NCBI GenBank assembly: GCA_035356615.1
Contig: DAOQSN010000016.1
Location: 1-64,000, forward strand
From: JAKQDH01 sp029558835
Lineage (GTDB): Bacteria; Planctomycetota; Phycisphaerae; UBA1845
Reading direction: 5' to 3'
Length of the DNA: 64,000 nucleotides
Part shown: positions 52,096 through 62,012 of the stretch, one piece after another
Numbering within the stretch: the stretch's first letter is position 1
Layout of the letters: each line of letters opens with the position of its first letter
The notes under the pieces: generated by a model
What the model saw: the letters and a program-made list of their open reading frames with translations, nothing else
Told to the model about the DNA's origin: nothing
The model's database searches: none
Made by a program: the position numbers and the translations under genes

Positions 52096-53343
52096 CTACG
52101 TCCAGCCGCGGAGTTTGCAGGCCTCGGCCACGCGGGAGACGGCCACCATGTGGGCGGCGAGGCGGTTGTGGACTCTCGTGCGCTGGGCCATCTGGCGCAC
52201 CGCGTGGTACGCCTCGCTGGTGCGGCGGTCGAGTTCGGCGTGGATGGCCGCCAGCGACCAATAGTAGTTGTACGTGTTCTGCACCTGCTCGAAGTAGGAA
52301 ACCGTGATGCCGCCGGCATTGGCCAGCAGGTCGGGGATCACATACACGCCGCGGTCATAGAGAATCTGATCCGCCGCGGGCGTGGTCGGCCCGCTGGCCA
52401 GTTCGCAGACGATCTTCGCCTTGATGCGGGCGGCGTTGTCCTCGGTGATCACGTTCTCCAGCGCGCAGGGGTAAAGCACGTCGACGTTGAGTTCGAGCAC
52501 CTGTTCATTGGAGACGGGCTTGGCACCGGGGAAATCACTAACGCGCCCGGTCTCCTGCTTGTGACGGACGACGGCCGCCGGGTCCAACCCGTCCGGATGG
52601 TGGATGCCGCCGGTCGAGTCGCTGACCGCCAGCAGCGTGCCGCCGAGAATCTGCTGATGCAAGGTCGCGGCGTACTGGCCCGCGTTGCCGAAGCCCTGAA
52701 TGGCGTAACGCCCGCTGCGCATGTCGAGGCCCAGGGCGCGGACAGCCTCCCGCACCGCGTAGACACCGCCGCGGGCCGCGGCGTCGGCGCGCCCCGGCGA
52801 GCCGCCCAGCGCCAACGGCTTGCCCGTGATCGTGCAGGGGCGCGACTCGCCCATCATGGTCTCGTACTCGTCGAGCATCCAGGCCATGATCTGCGGCGTG
52901 GTGTAGACGTCCGGAGCGGGGGTATCCCGATGGACACCGAACTCGCGGGCGAAGGCGCGGATGTAGGCCCGGGCGAGCCGCTCCTTCTCGTTGTCGGACA
53001 GCTCCTTGGGGTTGCAGGTCACCCCGCCCATCGCCCCTCCCAGGGGGATGTCGAGCACCGCGCACTTCCAGGTCATCCAGGCCGCCAGCGCGCGGACCAC
53101 GTCGATGGTCTCGTCCGCGTGCCAGCGTACCCCGCCGCGCGTCGGCCCGCGCGCCCAGTTGTACTGCACCCGATGGGCCGGAAAGACCCGCACCGCGCCG
53201 GAGTCCATCTTCACCGGCAGCATCATGCGGTACTCGCGCATCGGACAGCGCAGCAGGGCGCGCGTCGCCTGATCGAGACCCAGGCGGGCGGCGGCCTCAT
53301 CCAGTTGCAGTTGCGCGCTCTCAAAGGGGTTCAACTCAGGCAT
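52096..53343 (-). CDS. Glu/Leu/Phe/Val dehydrogenase with altered active site
   Basis: A 415-residue amino-acid dehydrogenase of the glutamate dehydrogenase superfamily, expected to deaminate an amino acid with NAD(P). GPTRGGVRWH at 66-75, TWKCA (Lys93), NPKELSDNEKERLARAYIRAF and APDVYTTPQIMAWMLDEYE are in order. The cofactor loop IQGFGNAGQYAA is in place. The usual catalytic GGAKGG is GGAMGG here, so Met105 replaces the lysine that binds and activates the substrate in the classical enzyme; Arg69 replaces another lysine. Asp145 is kept. I half-recall related sequences with GGAMGG, so this may be a subfamily with a different substrate. It starts at an ATG. Confidence 0.85.
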   Translation of the reverse strand: MPELNPFESAQLQLDEAAARLGLDQATRALLRCPMREYRMMLPVKMDSGAVRVFPAHRVQYNWARGPTRGGVRWHADETIDVVRALAAWMTWKCAVLDIPLGGAMGGVTCNPKELSDNEKERLARAYIRAFAREFGVHRDTPAPDVYTTPQIMAWMLDEYETMMGESRPCTITGKPLALGGSPGRADAAARGGVYAVREAVRALGLDMRSGRYAIQGFGNAGQYAATLHQQILGGTLLAVSDSTGGIHHPDGLDPAAVVRHKQETGRVSDFPGAKPVSNEQVLELNVDVLYPCALENVITEDNAARIKAKIVCELASGPTTPAADQILYDRGVYVIPDLLANAGGITVSYFEQVQNTYNYYWSLAAIHAELDRRTSEAYHAVRQMAQRTRVHNRLAAHMVAVSRVAEACKLRGWT

Positions 53344-53726
53344 GCTGCGAACGCCTCCCTACTTACGCGCACCACCTGCGGTTCGCGTCACCAGGCCTGG
53401 TTTCAGGAAGCCGCCGTGGGCCCGCGCTGCCCGCTTAGGCTCCCGCCCGGTGGCGCGGCCCCCCTTTCCCGCGAGTCCATCCCCTGCAAGAACCGCGCCA
53501 CTTCGCCGCCGCAGCCGCGCGGCTCGGACACAGGAGCGTGGCCACGCGGACCAGGACCGGCTGGTCACCCGCCGCGGATTCGCCGTTGGCGGCCCGTTGC
53601 AGAAGTAGCGTCGGCCCCCCCCGCTGCCGACGTGGAGGGCCGCCAACGCACCGCCGGTCAGGGCGCCCGCGGTGGACCGACCGTTCTTCAGGCTGTCAGG
53701 CGTTACTTCACCGCGCCGACGCAGCT
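53344..53726. repeat. Gap with a family B hairpin
   Basis: GTAGCGTCGGCCCCCCCCGC with GCCGACGTGG lies at about 53605-53635. The rest is high-GC sequence with no gene or motif that I can support. Confidence 0.5.
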
Positions 53727-54773
53727 TCAGGACGACTGATGTGGGTGGCTGCGCTCATAAGCCGTACGCAACACCGGGTCGAGAATCTCCACCTCCGCGC
53801 CCCGCAGCAACTCCTGATACAACTCCTGCATGGCCGGCCCGATCCGTCGCCGCAGCAGGCGCCGCTCCAACTCGCCCCGCACGTTCTCAAGCGTTCTCGT
53901 TTCGGCCGGCAGGCGTTGCTCCAGACGCAACAGGTGATACCACTGCCCGAGGTGCACCGCCTCGGCCGCTTCGCTCGGCTGCAAGCGTTGCGCGGTCTCG
54001 CGCAGCGCCGCTGGCAGGTCGGGGTCGTCGAGCGCTAGCGGCGGCAGCAGACCGCCGGCCGCGGCCGTCACCAGGTTCGCGCTGTGCGTGCGCGCCGCTT
54101 CGGCGAAGTCCTTCCCGCGGGCCAACTCCGCCCGCACCCGGGCCACGTCGGCCGTCGTCGCCAACTGGATGTGCCGCAGTACCACCCGCTCGCCGTAGGC
54201 ACGCTGCAACTCCGTCCGCAGGTCCGCCTCGCTGAAACTTGTGCGCGCCTGCGCCAGGGCCCGCAGGCAGGCGTTGCGTTCCATGCCCAGCATGAACTCG
54301 GCAAAGGACACGTTGCGTTCCGCCAGCACGGCGTCCAGCACCCGCCGGGCGGCGTCGCGGTCGAAGCCGCCTTCGGTCACCCCGGCCAGTGGATCGATCA
54401 GCAGACGCAGCGCCGCGTCGTACTCTGAGTCGATCTCCGCCTGACCAACGGTCAGACCGGCCGCCGTCACCCGTTGCCGGGCCGCTTCCAGAACCACGAG
54501 TTGCTCCAGCATGCCGGGTCCGTGGGCCTCGAGCAGCAGGTCGACCACGCGTTGCCGGGAGATGGGCTGTCCGTTGACGACGGCCAGCGGCGTTCCACCG
54601 GCGTCTGTCTTGCGTGAGGCGACCTGTGGAGCCGGGCTGCGCCGCCGGCCGGCCGCCTCGCCGAACGATGGGGCCGCCAGCTCGGGCCCGCTGGCGCAGC
54701 CGCCGAGACCCGCGAGCACCAGCCACCCCAGCCTTCTCCACCATCTGCTACCGTGTCGAAAGCGCCGTCGCAC
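53727..54773 (-). CDS. Parvulin-type peptidyl-prolyl isomerase lipoprotein
   Basis: A 348-residue exported foldase of the PpiC/SurA type. The signal segment RRLGWLVLAGLGGC ends in a lipobox. A SurA-like N-terminal helical domain spans about 60-200 (AVVNGQPISRQRVVDLLLE, then VLEAARQRVTAAGLTVGQAEID). The parvulin domain at about 215-300 has VVLRHIQLATTADVARV, KDFAEAARTHSAN and GGLLPPL; YHLLRLEQR follows. The GTG at 54773 has AGG a few bases upstream and puts the signal at the N-terminus; the longer reading is Arg/Pro-rich shadow. It likely helps fold exported proteins. Confidence 0.8.
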   Translation of the reverse strand: MRRRFRHGSRWWRRLGWLVLAGLGGCASGPELAAPSFGEAAGRRRSPAPQVASRKTDAGGTPLAVVNGQPISRQRVVDLLLEAHGPGMLEQLVVLEAARQRVTAAGLTVGQAEIDSEYDAALRLLIDPLAGVTEGGFDRDAARRVLDAVLAERNVSFAEFMLGMERNACLRALAQARTSFSEADLRTELQRAYGERVVLRHIQLATTADVARVRAELARGKDFAEAARTHSANLVTAAAGGLLPPLALDDPDLPAALRETAQRLQPSEAAEAVHLGQWYHLLRLEQRLPAETRTLENVRGELERRLLRRRIGPAMQELYQELLRGAEVEILDPVLRTAYERSHPHQSS

Positions 54774-55411
54774 CGGAGACCTCGCTGAAATCGAGTTGGA
54801 CCTTGGCCGCGCGAGTGCGACGGTACCGCACGCCCGTGACGTGGTCAACGACGCTGCCGGCGCTTGGCCGAGCGTTCGCCCGCGCCGTATCATGGGCAGC
54901 GTGCACAGACCCACTGAGTAGGACCATGCACATGGGAAACCGGGAGGGTGGCATGCCCCAGCCGAAGGCGCCGGCATGTTGTTGCAGCAGCGGCCCGTCG
55001 GAGGGGCGGCATGGCGGCGCTGCGCTTGGCCATGCCACCCTGCCCCCTGACCACCCTGACCTCGTTGTTGGTTTCCCTGATGTGTGGAGCTGCTTAGGGA
55101 GCGGTAGAATGAGCAGGGGTGGTGTCGGAGGCGGCACGACGTTCGCGCGCCCCCCCCGGGCGAGGAGAAGAACAGGGGCAGTAGTCCGACTCCCAGGGCC
55201 TGAAAGGCCCCGGCGCGGTGGTTGTCCCCGGCGGATGGCCCAGGTCCTTCGAACCTGCGAGACTGATGATGGCCGGGCATGTGCTCGGTGCCCCGGAACA
55301 CGCTTACCCGCAAGTGCGGTCGCGGGAAAGCATGGCGCCCTCTTCGGACTGACACTCTGCACACGCAGACGCTGCTGAAACCTGCTTGGAGCGTACCAGG
55401 GACGACGAGGG
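54774..55411. repeat. Gap with repeats of families D, E and A
   Basis: A family D unit (GACCATGCACATGGG, GGCGGCGCTGCGCTTGGCCA) lies at about 54935-55050. A family E unit (GCGCCCCCCCCGGGCGAGG, CAGGGCCTGAAAGGCCCCGG) is at 55135-55245. The right half of a family A element (CTTACCCGCAAGTGCGG, GGGAAAGCATGGC) lies at 55295-55335. No gene is supported. Confidence 0.55.
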
Positions 55412-56215
55412 ATGAACGTGGACGCGGCGACGCAACCGGCAGAGGTCACGATCCTGGGCAGCGGCACCTCCCACGGCGTACCGATGATCGGCTGTGAGTG
55501 CCCGGTCTGCCGCTCGGGTGATCCACGCGACCGGCGGACGCGCTGCTCGATCTACGTCGAATCCGCCGGTCAGCGCCTGCTGATCGACACGGCCACCGAA
55601 CTGCGCTTGCAGTGCGTCGCCTGTGGCATCAGCGCCGTGGACGCGATCCTCTTCACACATCACCATGCCGATCACGTCAGCGGCCTGGACGACGTCCGCC
55701 GGTTCAACTGGCTGACCGGCAGACCGGTGCGCTGCTACGGTACGGAACGCACACTGGTCCGCCTGCGCAAGATGTTCCGCTACGCCTTCGAGGACGACCC
55801 CGATTCCCTCCACAGCCGGCCGGCGCTTGATCCGGTCGTCATCGGACACGAGCCGTTCACCATTGGGGATGCGCTGGTGACCCCCATCCCGCTCGTGCAT
55901 GGGCGGACCGAAGTGCTGGGCTTTCGATTCGGGGCGTTCGCGTATTGCACGGACTGCAACGAGATTCCGCCGGCCTCGCGCGCCCGGTTGGCGGGGCTGG
56001 AGGTGCTGGTGCTCGACGCGGTCCGTCGCCGGCCGCACCCGGCGCACTTCCACCTCGACCAAGCCGTGGAGGTGGCCCGCGAGATCGGCGCGCGCTGCAC
56101 GTACTTCACGCACCTGGCCCACAGCCTGCCGCACGCCGAAGTGGAGGCCGGCCTGCCCGCCGGTATGGCCCTCGCCTACGACGGGCTGAAAATCCACGTT
56201 CCGTTACCACCATAG
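55412..56215 (+). CDS. PhnP-like metallo-beta-lactamase-fold hydrolase
   Basis: A 267-residue cytoplasmic hydrolase. ILGSGTSHGVPMIGCECPVC near the N-terminus carries the extra CxCxxC zinc site of PhnP-type phosphodiesterases. The metallo-beta-lactamase motif HHHADH is near residue 78, YCTDCNEIP near 173 and VLDAVRRRPHPAHFHLDQA near 207. PhnP itself cleaves a cyclic phosphate in phosphonate breakdown; no phosphonate genes lie nearby, so a different cyclic or ester phosphate is likely. GAGGG abuts the ATG at 55412, so a GTG six bases downstream is a fair alternative start. Confidence 0.85.
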   Translation: MNVDAATQPAEVTILGSGTSHGVPMIGCECPVCRSGDPRDRRTRCSIYVESAGQRLLIDTATELRLQCVACGISAVDAILFTHHHADHVSGLDDVRRFNWLTGRPVRCYGTERTLVRLRKMFRYAFEDDPDSLHSRPALDPVVIGHEPFTIGDALVTPIPLVHGRTEVLGFRFGAFAYCTDCNEIPPASRARLAGLEVLVLDAVRRRPHPAHFHLDQAVEVAREIGARCTYFTHLAHSLPHAEVEAGLPAGMALAYDGLKIHVPLPP

Positions 56216-56554
56216 GCACTTCGGTCCGAACCGCGACGGCGAAAGGTTACCGAATCGGCGTTCGCGGAGTACTCAGACACCTCACGAGAGGTATGCTCCA
56301 GCCGAGCCGGCGGGTTCCGGAGGCAAGAGAAGGGCATTCTCGGGAATGCGCGGGGCGTATTCCGACAGCCCGGTCAGGGAGAGGCCGAGTCCCGACACCC
56401 GTGATGCTCGTGACTCGGCAGGCCTTCCCCGGGCGACGCCGACCCCGTGGACACGCGCGCCAGGAGTACGTTCTGCGCCGCGGGGGTTCACCTGCTGTCG
56501 GCTGGCTGAAGCCCCGTTGTCAGGGGCGGGCCAGCCCCCCCCTTTAACGGCAGG

Positions 56555-56605
56555 GGTCGGGCGAGGGGCATGCCGTGGCAGTACCGTCCTCGCCCGACCT
56601 CTTTT
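56555..56605 (+). terminator. Possible rho-independent terminator
   Basis: A 12-bp perfect stem GGTCGGGCGAGG / CCTCGCCCGACC is followed by TCTTTTC. It lies in the 449-base gap between the convergent hydrolase and chemotaxis genes, about 340 bases past the hydrolase stop. The loop of about 20 bases is long for a terminator. The rest of the gap shows no gene. Confidence 0.45.
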
Positions 56606-56664
56606 CGCCAAGGGGGAACGCTCAGCCGCCCCCTCAAGGTTCGTCCCATCGGGACGGCCTTACG

Positions 56665-58701
56665 TCAGAAGTCCTTCACGTCATCGGTGTTTCCCACCGG
56701 CAGGAACTCGTCCGCCTGGGTCGCATCGCCGGCGGTCCTGCTGCCGCCGGCTGCATGCTGCCCACCGGACTTGGGGTGAAGGTTGGCCTTCTTGATGTTG
56801 AAGTGCTTGCGGTTCGCGCCCGTACCCAACGCCGCGTGCGGGCCGCCGGTCCCGGTCGTCCCCCGCCCGGTGTCACCTTCCACCAGGACGACCAGTTCAT
56901 TGACCATCGCTTGGGTGGCGGCCGCCTGGGCGGCCAGTTCCTCCGCCGCCGAGGCCGACTCCTCCGCCCCGGAGGCATTCTGCTGGGTCACCTTGTCCAT
57001 CTGCGACACGGCGGTATTCACCTGGTCCACGCCCTGGGCCTGCTCCTGCGAGGCCCGGGCGATGCCGTTGATGAGTTCAGTGACCTTGTTGACGCCGCTG
57101 ACGATCGCCTGGATGGCCGTGGTCCCTTCGCGCGACTTGGCCACCGAGTTGCTGATGAGGCTCGTGGTCTCCTGGGCGGCCTGGGCGGCCCGCTGGGCGA
57201 GGTTACGCACCTCGTCGGCCACCACAGCAAAGCCCTTGCCATGCTCGCCGGCGCGGGCGGCCTCCACCGCCGCGTTCAGGGCCAGCAGGTTGGTCTGGAA
57301 CGCGATCTCCTCGATCACCTTGATGATCTTGCTGATCTGGTCGGACGACGTGTTGATGGAGGTCATCGTCGAGTTGCCCTCTTCGGCTGCCCTAGCCGCC
57401 TCCGCCGACAGCTCGTTCGCCTGGCGGGCGTTCTCCGCATTGGTGCGGGTCATGGCCGCCATCTGCTCCAGTGCGCTGCTGGTCTCCTCCAGGGACGAAG
57501 CCTGCTCGGAGGCACCCTCCGCCAGACTCTGCGAGGCACTGGACACTTGGGCGGCCGCGTCGTTCACCTGGGAAACGCTGTCCGTCATGCCGTTGATGAT
57601 CCGCTTGAACGCGACAGCCGTCTGTTGTAACTCGGCCGCACTGAAGGTCTTGAGCCCCTTGAAAATCTCCTTGAAGGGGAGGGTGATGCTGCGACTGATG
57701 AACATCGCCAGTATGACCCCGACGATCACGGCCACGGCCAAGCCGCCGATCAGCACGCTGGACGCCGTCGAGAGGGCGGTGGCCGCCCCCTTAGCGATTC
57801 CGTCAGTCTGCTCAAGGCCCGTGTCTGCTATCGCCTTCACCTGGTCGCGGACCTCACTGCCGATCACCGTGCGCTGCTTGGCAATGTCCTGTAGCACTAC
57901 CCAGTTCGCCACCAGGTCGTTCATGGCCTTCTTGTACGAGCCGGCGGCAGCTTTGATTTCTTCGATCTGCTTGAGGTTCACTTCCTGGCGAGTCACGGCC
58001 CGCAACGAATCGAGCCTCTTGTCCAGCTCATCGAAGGTGGGCATGGCGTTCTCGATCACTTTGGGATCGCGCTGGGCCTGCGCTCTCCACGCGGCCAGGC
58101 GCACGGTGTTGCCCAGGTTGACGAGATCGCTGACCCAGGTGATCTTCTGCAAGCGCTCTTTCAGTTTCTCCGGCTCGGTGGCGGCTTCGATCTCCTTCGT
58201 CATTGCCTCGTTCTGTGATTGCAGGAACGCCGTGCTGTTCTCCATGTATCTGGCAGCGCTCTCGTTCATTTGCGACCGGTTCCCGGCGATCGCCTGGTTC
58301 GTCGCCACCGTCCGCTCCACAATCTGCTCGTACTCCCTCACCTTGGCCTGCGCCTTGGGGACCGCCTCTTTCAGCTTCTCAAGGTGCTCGGACCTGTTCG
58401 CCAACTCCTGGCTTGCCTCAAGCTGCTTCTTCATCTCCGCGAGGTGCTCGCGCCCGAGTTTGAGGTACTCGTCGCTCTCGTTCAGCCCGTATCCGCGGAT
58501 GTTGTACATGGTCAGCAGCAGGTTCTCCTGCACGCCGGCGGCGGCGCGGACCTCCGGCACGTATTCGTTGGCCAGCATCACGGACTGACCCTCGACGTTC
58601 TTCATGTTCCAGATGGCGATGCAGCCCACCGCAATCGAGATGACAATCAGACCTCCGAACCCCACGGCGATCTTGGTGGCCAGCTTCATGTTCTTGAGCA
58701 T
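56665..58701 (-). CDS. Methyl-accepting chemotaxis protein
   Basis: A 678-residue chemoreceptor. First membrane helix at 8-31 (IAVGFGGLIVISIAVGCIAIW), a four-helix-bundle periplasmic sensor to about 300, second helix near 310-335, then the cytoplasmic signalling domain. Its hairpin tip carries EIAFQTNLLALNAAVEAARAGE, GKGFAVVADEVRNLAQR, the CheA/CheW contact. The region after the second helix is HAMP-like but weak. A basic, Gly-rich tail follows the coiled coil. ATG at 58701 has GGGAG eight bases upstream. No other chemotaxis gene is in the window, so it must join proteins coded elsewhere. Confidence 0.93.
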   Translation of the reverse strand: MLKNMKLATKIAVGFGGLIVISIAVGCIAIWNMKNVEGQSVMLANEYVPEVRAAAGVQENLLLTMYNIRGYGLNESDEYLKLGREHLAEMKKQLEASQELANRSEHLEKLKEAVPKAQAKVREYEQIVERTVATNQAIAGNRSQMNESAARYMENSTAFLQSQNEAMTKEIEAATEPEKLKERLQKITWVSDLVNLGNTVRLAAWRAQAQRDPKVIENAMPTFDELDKRLDSLRAVTRQEVNLKQIEEIKAAAGSYKKAMNDLVANWVVLQDIAKQRTVIGSEVRDQVKAIADTGLEQTDGIAKGAATALSTASSVLIGGLAVAVIVGVILAMFISRSITLPFKEIFKGLKTFSAAELQQTAVAFKRIINGMTDSVSQVNDAAAQVSSASQSLAEGASEQASSLEETSSALEQMAAMTRTNAENARQANELSAEAARAAEEGNSTMTSINTSSDQISKIIKVIEEIAFQTNLLALNAAVEAARAGEHGKGFAVVADEVRNLAQRAAQAAQETTSLISNSVAKSREGTTAIQAIVSGVNKVTELINGIARASQEQAQGVDQVNTAVSQMDKVTQQNASGAEESASAAEELAAQAAATQAMVNELVVLVEGDTGRGTTGTGGPHAALGTGANRKHFNIKKANLHPKSGGQHAAGGSRTAGDATQADEFLPVGNTDDVKDF

Positions 58702-59243
58702 TCGACAATCTCCCATAAGTGTCTGAAACAGGCGGCAGCCTCGACCGGCTCCGGGTGTCGCGGCGGACGGGCTTGCCGACAACCCGCGCCCCGCCCTGTC
58801 GGGGGGACGCAGCGCCGACGGCCTGCGGCACCTAGCGGCACTCCGCCCAAACGCCGGCCCGCTCCTGGAACAGGAGGGGGTGACGTGGCTTGCGTACCTG
58901 GTGCCCGCCGTCGCCGAAACGGTTCAGGTTAGGGAGGCTGGCGGATGTCCGTGGTCAGCCTGTACCCCGACCCGGAACAGATCCACAGGCTGGGTGTTTC
59001 CCCGGGCCGTCCGCCGGCCTCCGAGGTGGGTGGGTTGCCCAGTGTCGAGGCGACCCCCCGACCGTGGGGTGGCATCGGCCCGCTGGACGACGGTCTGGAT
59101 AGGGTTATGTCTTAGCGTCTCACGCCGGTCGCTGCTCCCGGACTCCCCTACCTGCGGGAGTGACAGAGCAAAGATGTTGGACGCGGACCTTGCGCAGCTC
59201 CGACCCTCACCCCTACCCCTCTCCCTGGGAGGGAGAGGGGTTT
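58702..59243. repeat. Gap with a family C hairpin
   Basis: The hairpin CCCTCACCCCTACCCCTCTC / GGGAGGGAGAGGGG lies at about 59203-59237, next to the stop of the response regulator, and may end its transcript. The rest, upstream of the chemotaxis receptor, shows no gene. Confidence 0.5.
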
Positions 59244-59951
59244 CTAGCGGACGTTCTCAGCGGGAAGCGGTTCCGGCAGGCCGAGACCGGCGTCCACCGC
59301 CAGCCAGATGAGGTCGGCCACACTATCGGCCCCGAGCTTCTGCAAGATGTGGGAACGGTGAGCCTGGACGGTCTTGAAACTCAGGTCCAACTCCACCGCG
59401 ATCGCCTTGACCGTCCGCCCCCGAACGAGCAGGCGCATGACTTCCAGTTCGCGCCGGCTCAGCCGCTCCAGGCGACGCGCGGAGGCTTCCTGCCGTGCCC
59501 GCGTCTGGCGTGCGGCCGCATCCTGGGCCAGCGCCTCGGCGATACGCTCCAGCATCATGGCGGGCTCCCAGGGCTTCTTGATGAAGTCCACGGCCCCCGC
59601 CCGCAACGCCTGGGAGGCCAGCCGCACGTCCGCATGCCCGGTCACAACGATCACGGGGAGCGTGATGCCACGCGCCGGCAGGAGCGCCTGCAATTCCAGC
59701 CCGCTCATGGTGGGCATCCGAACATCGAGGACGAGGCAGCCCGGTTGGGAAGGAGGGTACGCGGCCAGGAAGGTCTCGGCGGACGGAAACGCCTCCACCC
59801 GCAAGCCGGCGGCGCGCAGGAACAGCCGGAGCGCATCGCGGACTGCGACGTCGTCGTCCACCACGAAGACGGTAGGCCGACCCGTCGCAACCCCCGCAGC
59901 ACCGCCCGGAGCGGATGCTCCGGCACGCTGAGCGTGAGTGGCACTGTCCAT
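59244..59951 (-). CDS. FixJ/NarL-type response regulator
   Basis: A 235-residue two-component regulator. The receiver domain spans about 27-140, with the acidic pair DDD at 32-34, phospho-acceptor Asp76 in VLDVRMP, Thr104 and the KKP lysine near 125. A LuxR-type helix-turn-helix follows (SRRELEVMRLLVRGRTVKAIAVEL, then SFKTVQAHRSHILQKLG). The domain pair is the FixJ type. No histidine kinase lies nearby, so it is an orphan here. I start at the ATG at 59951; a GTG three bases before it is equally possible. Confidence 0.92.
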   Translation of the reverse strand: MDSATHAQRAGASAPGGAAGVATGRPTVFVVDDDVAVRDALRLFLRAAGLRVEAFPSAETFLAAYPPSQPGCLVLDVRMPTMSGLELQALLPARGITLPVIVVTGHADVRLASQALRAGAVDFIKKPWEPAMMLERIAEALAQDAAARQTRARQEASARRLERLSRRELEVMRLLVRGRTVKAIAVELDLSFKTVQAHRSHILQKLGADSVADLIWLAVDAGLGLPEPLPAENVR

Positions 59952-60689
59952 CACGGCAGAGCAGCCCCGACCGGATCGCCCCCAAGCCGCTTATTCCCGG
60001 CGACGCGGAAGCACCAAGCTCGCGTCGCGGTGGTTGGCTTGCGTGGGCGATCCCCCGCTGTCGCCACACAAGGGGTATCGACCCGCCCAAGTCGGCACTC
60101 CAGTACCCCGCACCATCCCGCAAGGCGAGAGGCCGTCGCCCGGGCGAGCGCCGCCCGGGCGATGGCCCGCCCAGAGGCACAGCAGGCGCGATGACCTGCC
60201 GGATCCGGTGACGCCGACGCACGGCCGCAGGCGGCCGCGCTAGAAGGCATGGCCGGCTGCGCCGGACGGACCGACCTGTCTTCCGGCCGTAGGTTCTCCG
60301 CCCGGCCGGCAATCCGGCGTTCCGCGTAGTTCTCGCTGGCGGGACGAGCGCTCCTGACCGCGGTTGCCGTCGCTCCGTAAGCTCCGCCGCCGGGATTGAC
60401 CGAACAGGTCCGAAAGACTGCAACCGCGAGGCGGGGGAATCTGCGACCCCGCTCGCGATGTGCCGATGGTCAGGCCAGGGGCCGAGGCCGCCGAACGCGC
60501 GGTCCGGCGGATCAATCTTGCAAGAAAGAAAAATGTTGGCGCGAATCAGCTTGACATTGCCCGAGCATGATTTATTTACTGTACTGAGAATGGTGTGGGG
60601 CGCGGTCGTTACGACTAGGCGTAGGGGTCCGGCTCTGGGCGCGGACCTGACTTGATCGCCCCCCGTCTTGGCGAGGGCCAAAGGAACCC
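59952..60689. other. 738-base gap before the aminomutase gene
   Basis: Nothing coding is seen. The first 500 bases are unremarkable high-GC sequence. From about 60500 to 60610 the DNA becomes AT-richer and holds the promoter-like site at 60551-60580. Confidence 0.4.
60551..60580 (+). promoter_or_regulatory. Possible promoter of the kamA-ligase operon
   Basis: A perfect TTGACA at 60551-60556 lies 18 bases before TTTACT at 60575-60580, four of six bases matching TATAAT. The local AT-rich patch and the position 110 bases before the kamA ATG support it. Confidence 0.45.
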
Positions 60690-62012
60690 ATGGACGCGAA
60701 TGCTTTAGGCTCCGATCCGGAGCCTGGCGGCAGTTGCCAACGTGTAATCACTCTCCCTGTCCTGGATCCCCCTGTTGCTGTTGAAGAGGAAGGACCCCGC
60801 CGGACCGAACGGGATCGGCGTCCGCGCACCCTGCCCCGGCAAGCGGGAGGGGGCACCCGGGCTTTCCGGTCGCCGGCGCTGACGGTTGGGCCGCGCAGCG
60901 AGCTGTTTCGGCGGCGCTTCTTCCCGGAGGCCACCCGTGCCGAGTGGAACGACTGGCGGTGGCAGCTTCGGCACCGCCTGCGGGACTTGGCGAGCCTGTC
61001 GCGGGTGGTCCGCCTGAACGGGGACGAGGAGGCGGCCATCATCCGCCTCGGGGGACATCTGCCCGTCGGCATCACGCCGTATTACGCCGGCCTGATCGAC
61101 CCGCTCGATCCGCTTGACCCCGTGCGCAAGATGATGATCCCGACGGTGGACGAGTTCCTGCGCACCCCGGGCGAGGCCGATGACCCGCTGGCCGAGGACG
61201 CCCACATGCCGGTGCCGGGGCTCGTGCACCGCTACCCGGACCGGGTGCTGTTCCTGGTGACCAACTTCTGCGCCACGTACTGCCGGTACTGCACCCGGGC
61301 GCGGATGGTGGGGCAGACGGGGGAGTACCATTTCAACGCGGCCCAGTACGAACGGGCGTTGGACTACATCGCGGCCCGGCCGCAAATTCGGGACGTACTC
61401 CTGTCCGGCGGCGACCCGTTGACCATGGCCGACGAGCGTCTCGAGGGCTTGTTGACCCGCCTGCGGGCGATCCCGCACGTAGAGTTCCTACGCATCGGCA
61501 CCAAAGTCCCGGTGGTCCTGCCCCAGCGGATCACGCCCGACCTGTGCCGCACGCTGCGGCGGTTCCATCCGCTGTGGCTCAGCCTGCATTTCATGCACCC
61601 CGTCGAGTTGACGCCCGAGGTCAGCCAGGCGTGTAACCGTTTGGCCGACGCCGGCTTCCCGCTGGGCAGTCAGACGGTGCTCACGCGGGGGGTTAACGAC
61701 GACGTGGACGTGATGCGGAAGCTCGTGCACGGCCTACTGAAGGTGCGGGTGCGTCCGTACTACTTGTACCAGTGTGACCCGATCACCGGCTCGGCCCACT
61801 TCCGGACGCCCGTGGAGAAGGGCCTGGAGATCATCGCCGGCCTGCGCGGGCATACCTCCGGCTACGGTGTGCCCACGTTCGTGATCGACGCCCCGGGCGG
61901 CGGGGGGAAGATTCCGGTCGTGCCCGATTCGGTCGTCGGGCGGGAGGGGGATTGCCTCGTCCTGCGCAACTACGAAGGGAAATCGTTCCAGTACCCCGAC
62001 CCCCTGCCATGA
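60690..62012 (+). CDS. kamA: Lysine 2,3-aminomutase (KamA family)
   Basis: A 440-residue radical SAM, PLP-dependent enzyme that moves the alpha-amino group of lysine to give beta-lysine. The cluster motif is CATYCRYC (Cys194, Cys198, Cys201). The PLP lysine is Lys407 in DAPGGGGK. The two Asp residues that bind the lysine side chain in the clostridial enzyme are present, Asp363 in YLYQCDP and Asp400 in VIDAPGG, so lysine is a better guess than glutamate as substrate. RIGTKVPVVLPQRIT and RGHTSGYGVPTFV are typical. It starts at an ATG. Its stop overlaps the next gene in ATGA. No acetyltransferase of the usual ablB type lies beside it; ATP-grasp ligases do. Confidence 0.93.
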   Translation: MDANALGSDPEPGGSCQRVITLPVLDPPVAVEEEGPRRTERDRRPRTLPRQAGGGTRAFRSPALTVGPRSELFRRRFFPEATRAEWNDWRWQLRHRLRDLASLSRVVRLNGDEEAAIIRLGGHLPVGITPYYAGLIDPLDPLDPVRKMMIPTVDEFLRTPGEADDPLAEDAHMPVPGLVHRYPDRVLFLVTNFCATYCRYCTRARMVGQTGEYHFNAAQYERALDYIAARPQIRDVLLSGGDPLTMADERLEGLLTRLRAIPHVEFLRIGTKVPVVLPQRITPDLCRTLRRFHPLWLSLHFMHPVELTPEVSQACNRLADAGFPLGSQTVLTRGVNDDVDVMRKLVHGLLKVRVRPYYLYQCDPITGSAHFRTPVEKGLEIIAGLRGHTSGYGVPTFVIDAPGGGGKIPVVPDSVVGREGDCLVLRNYEGKSFQYPDPLP

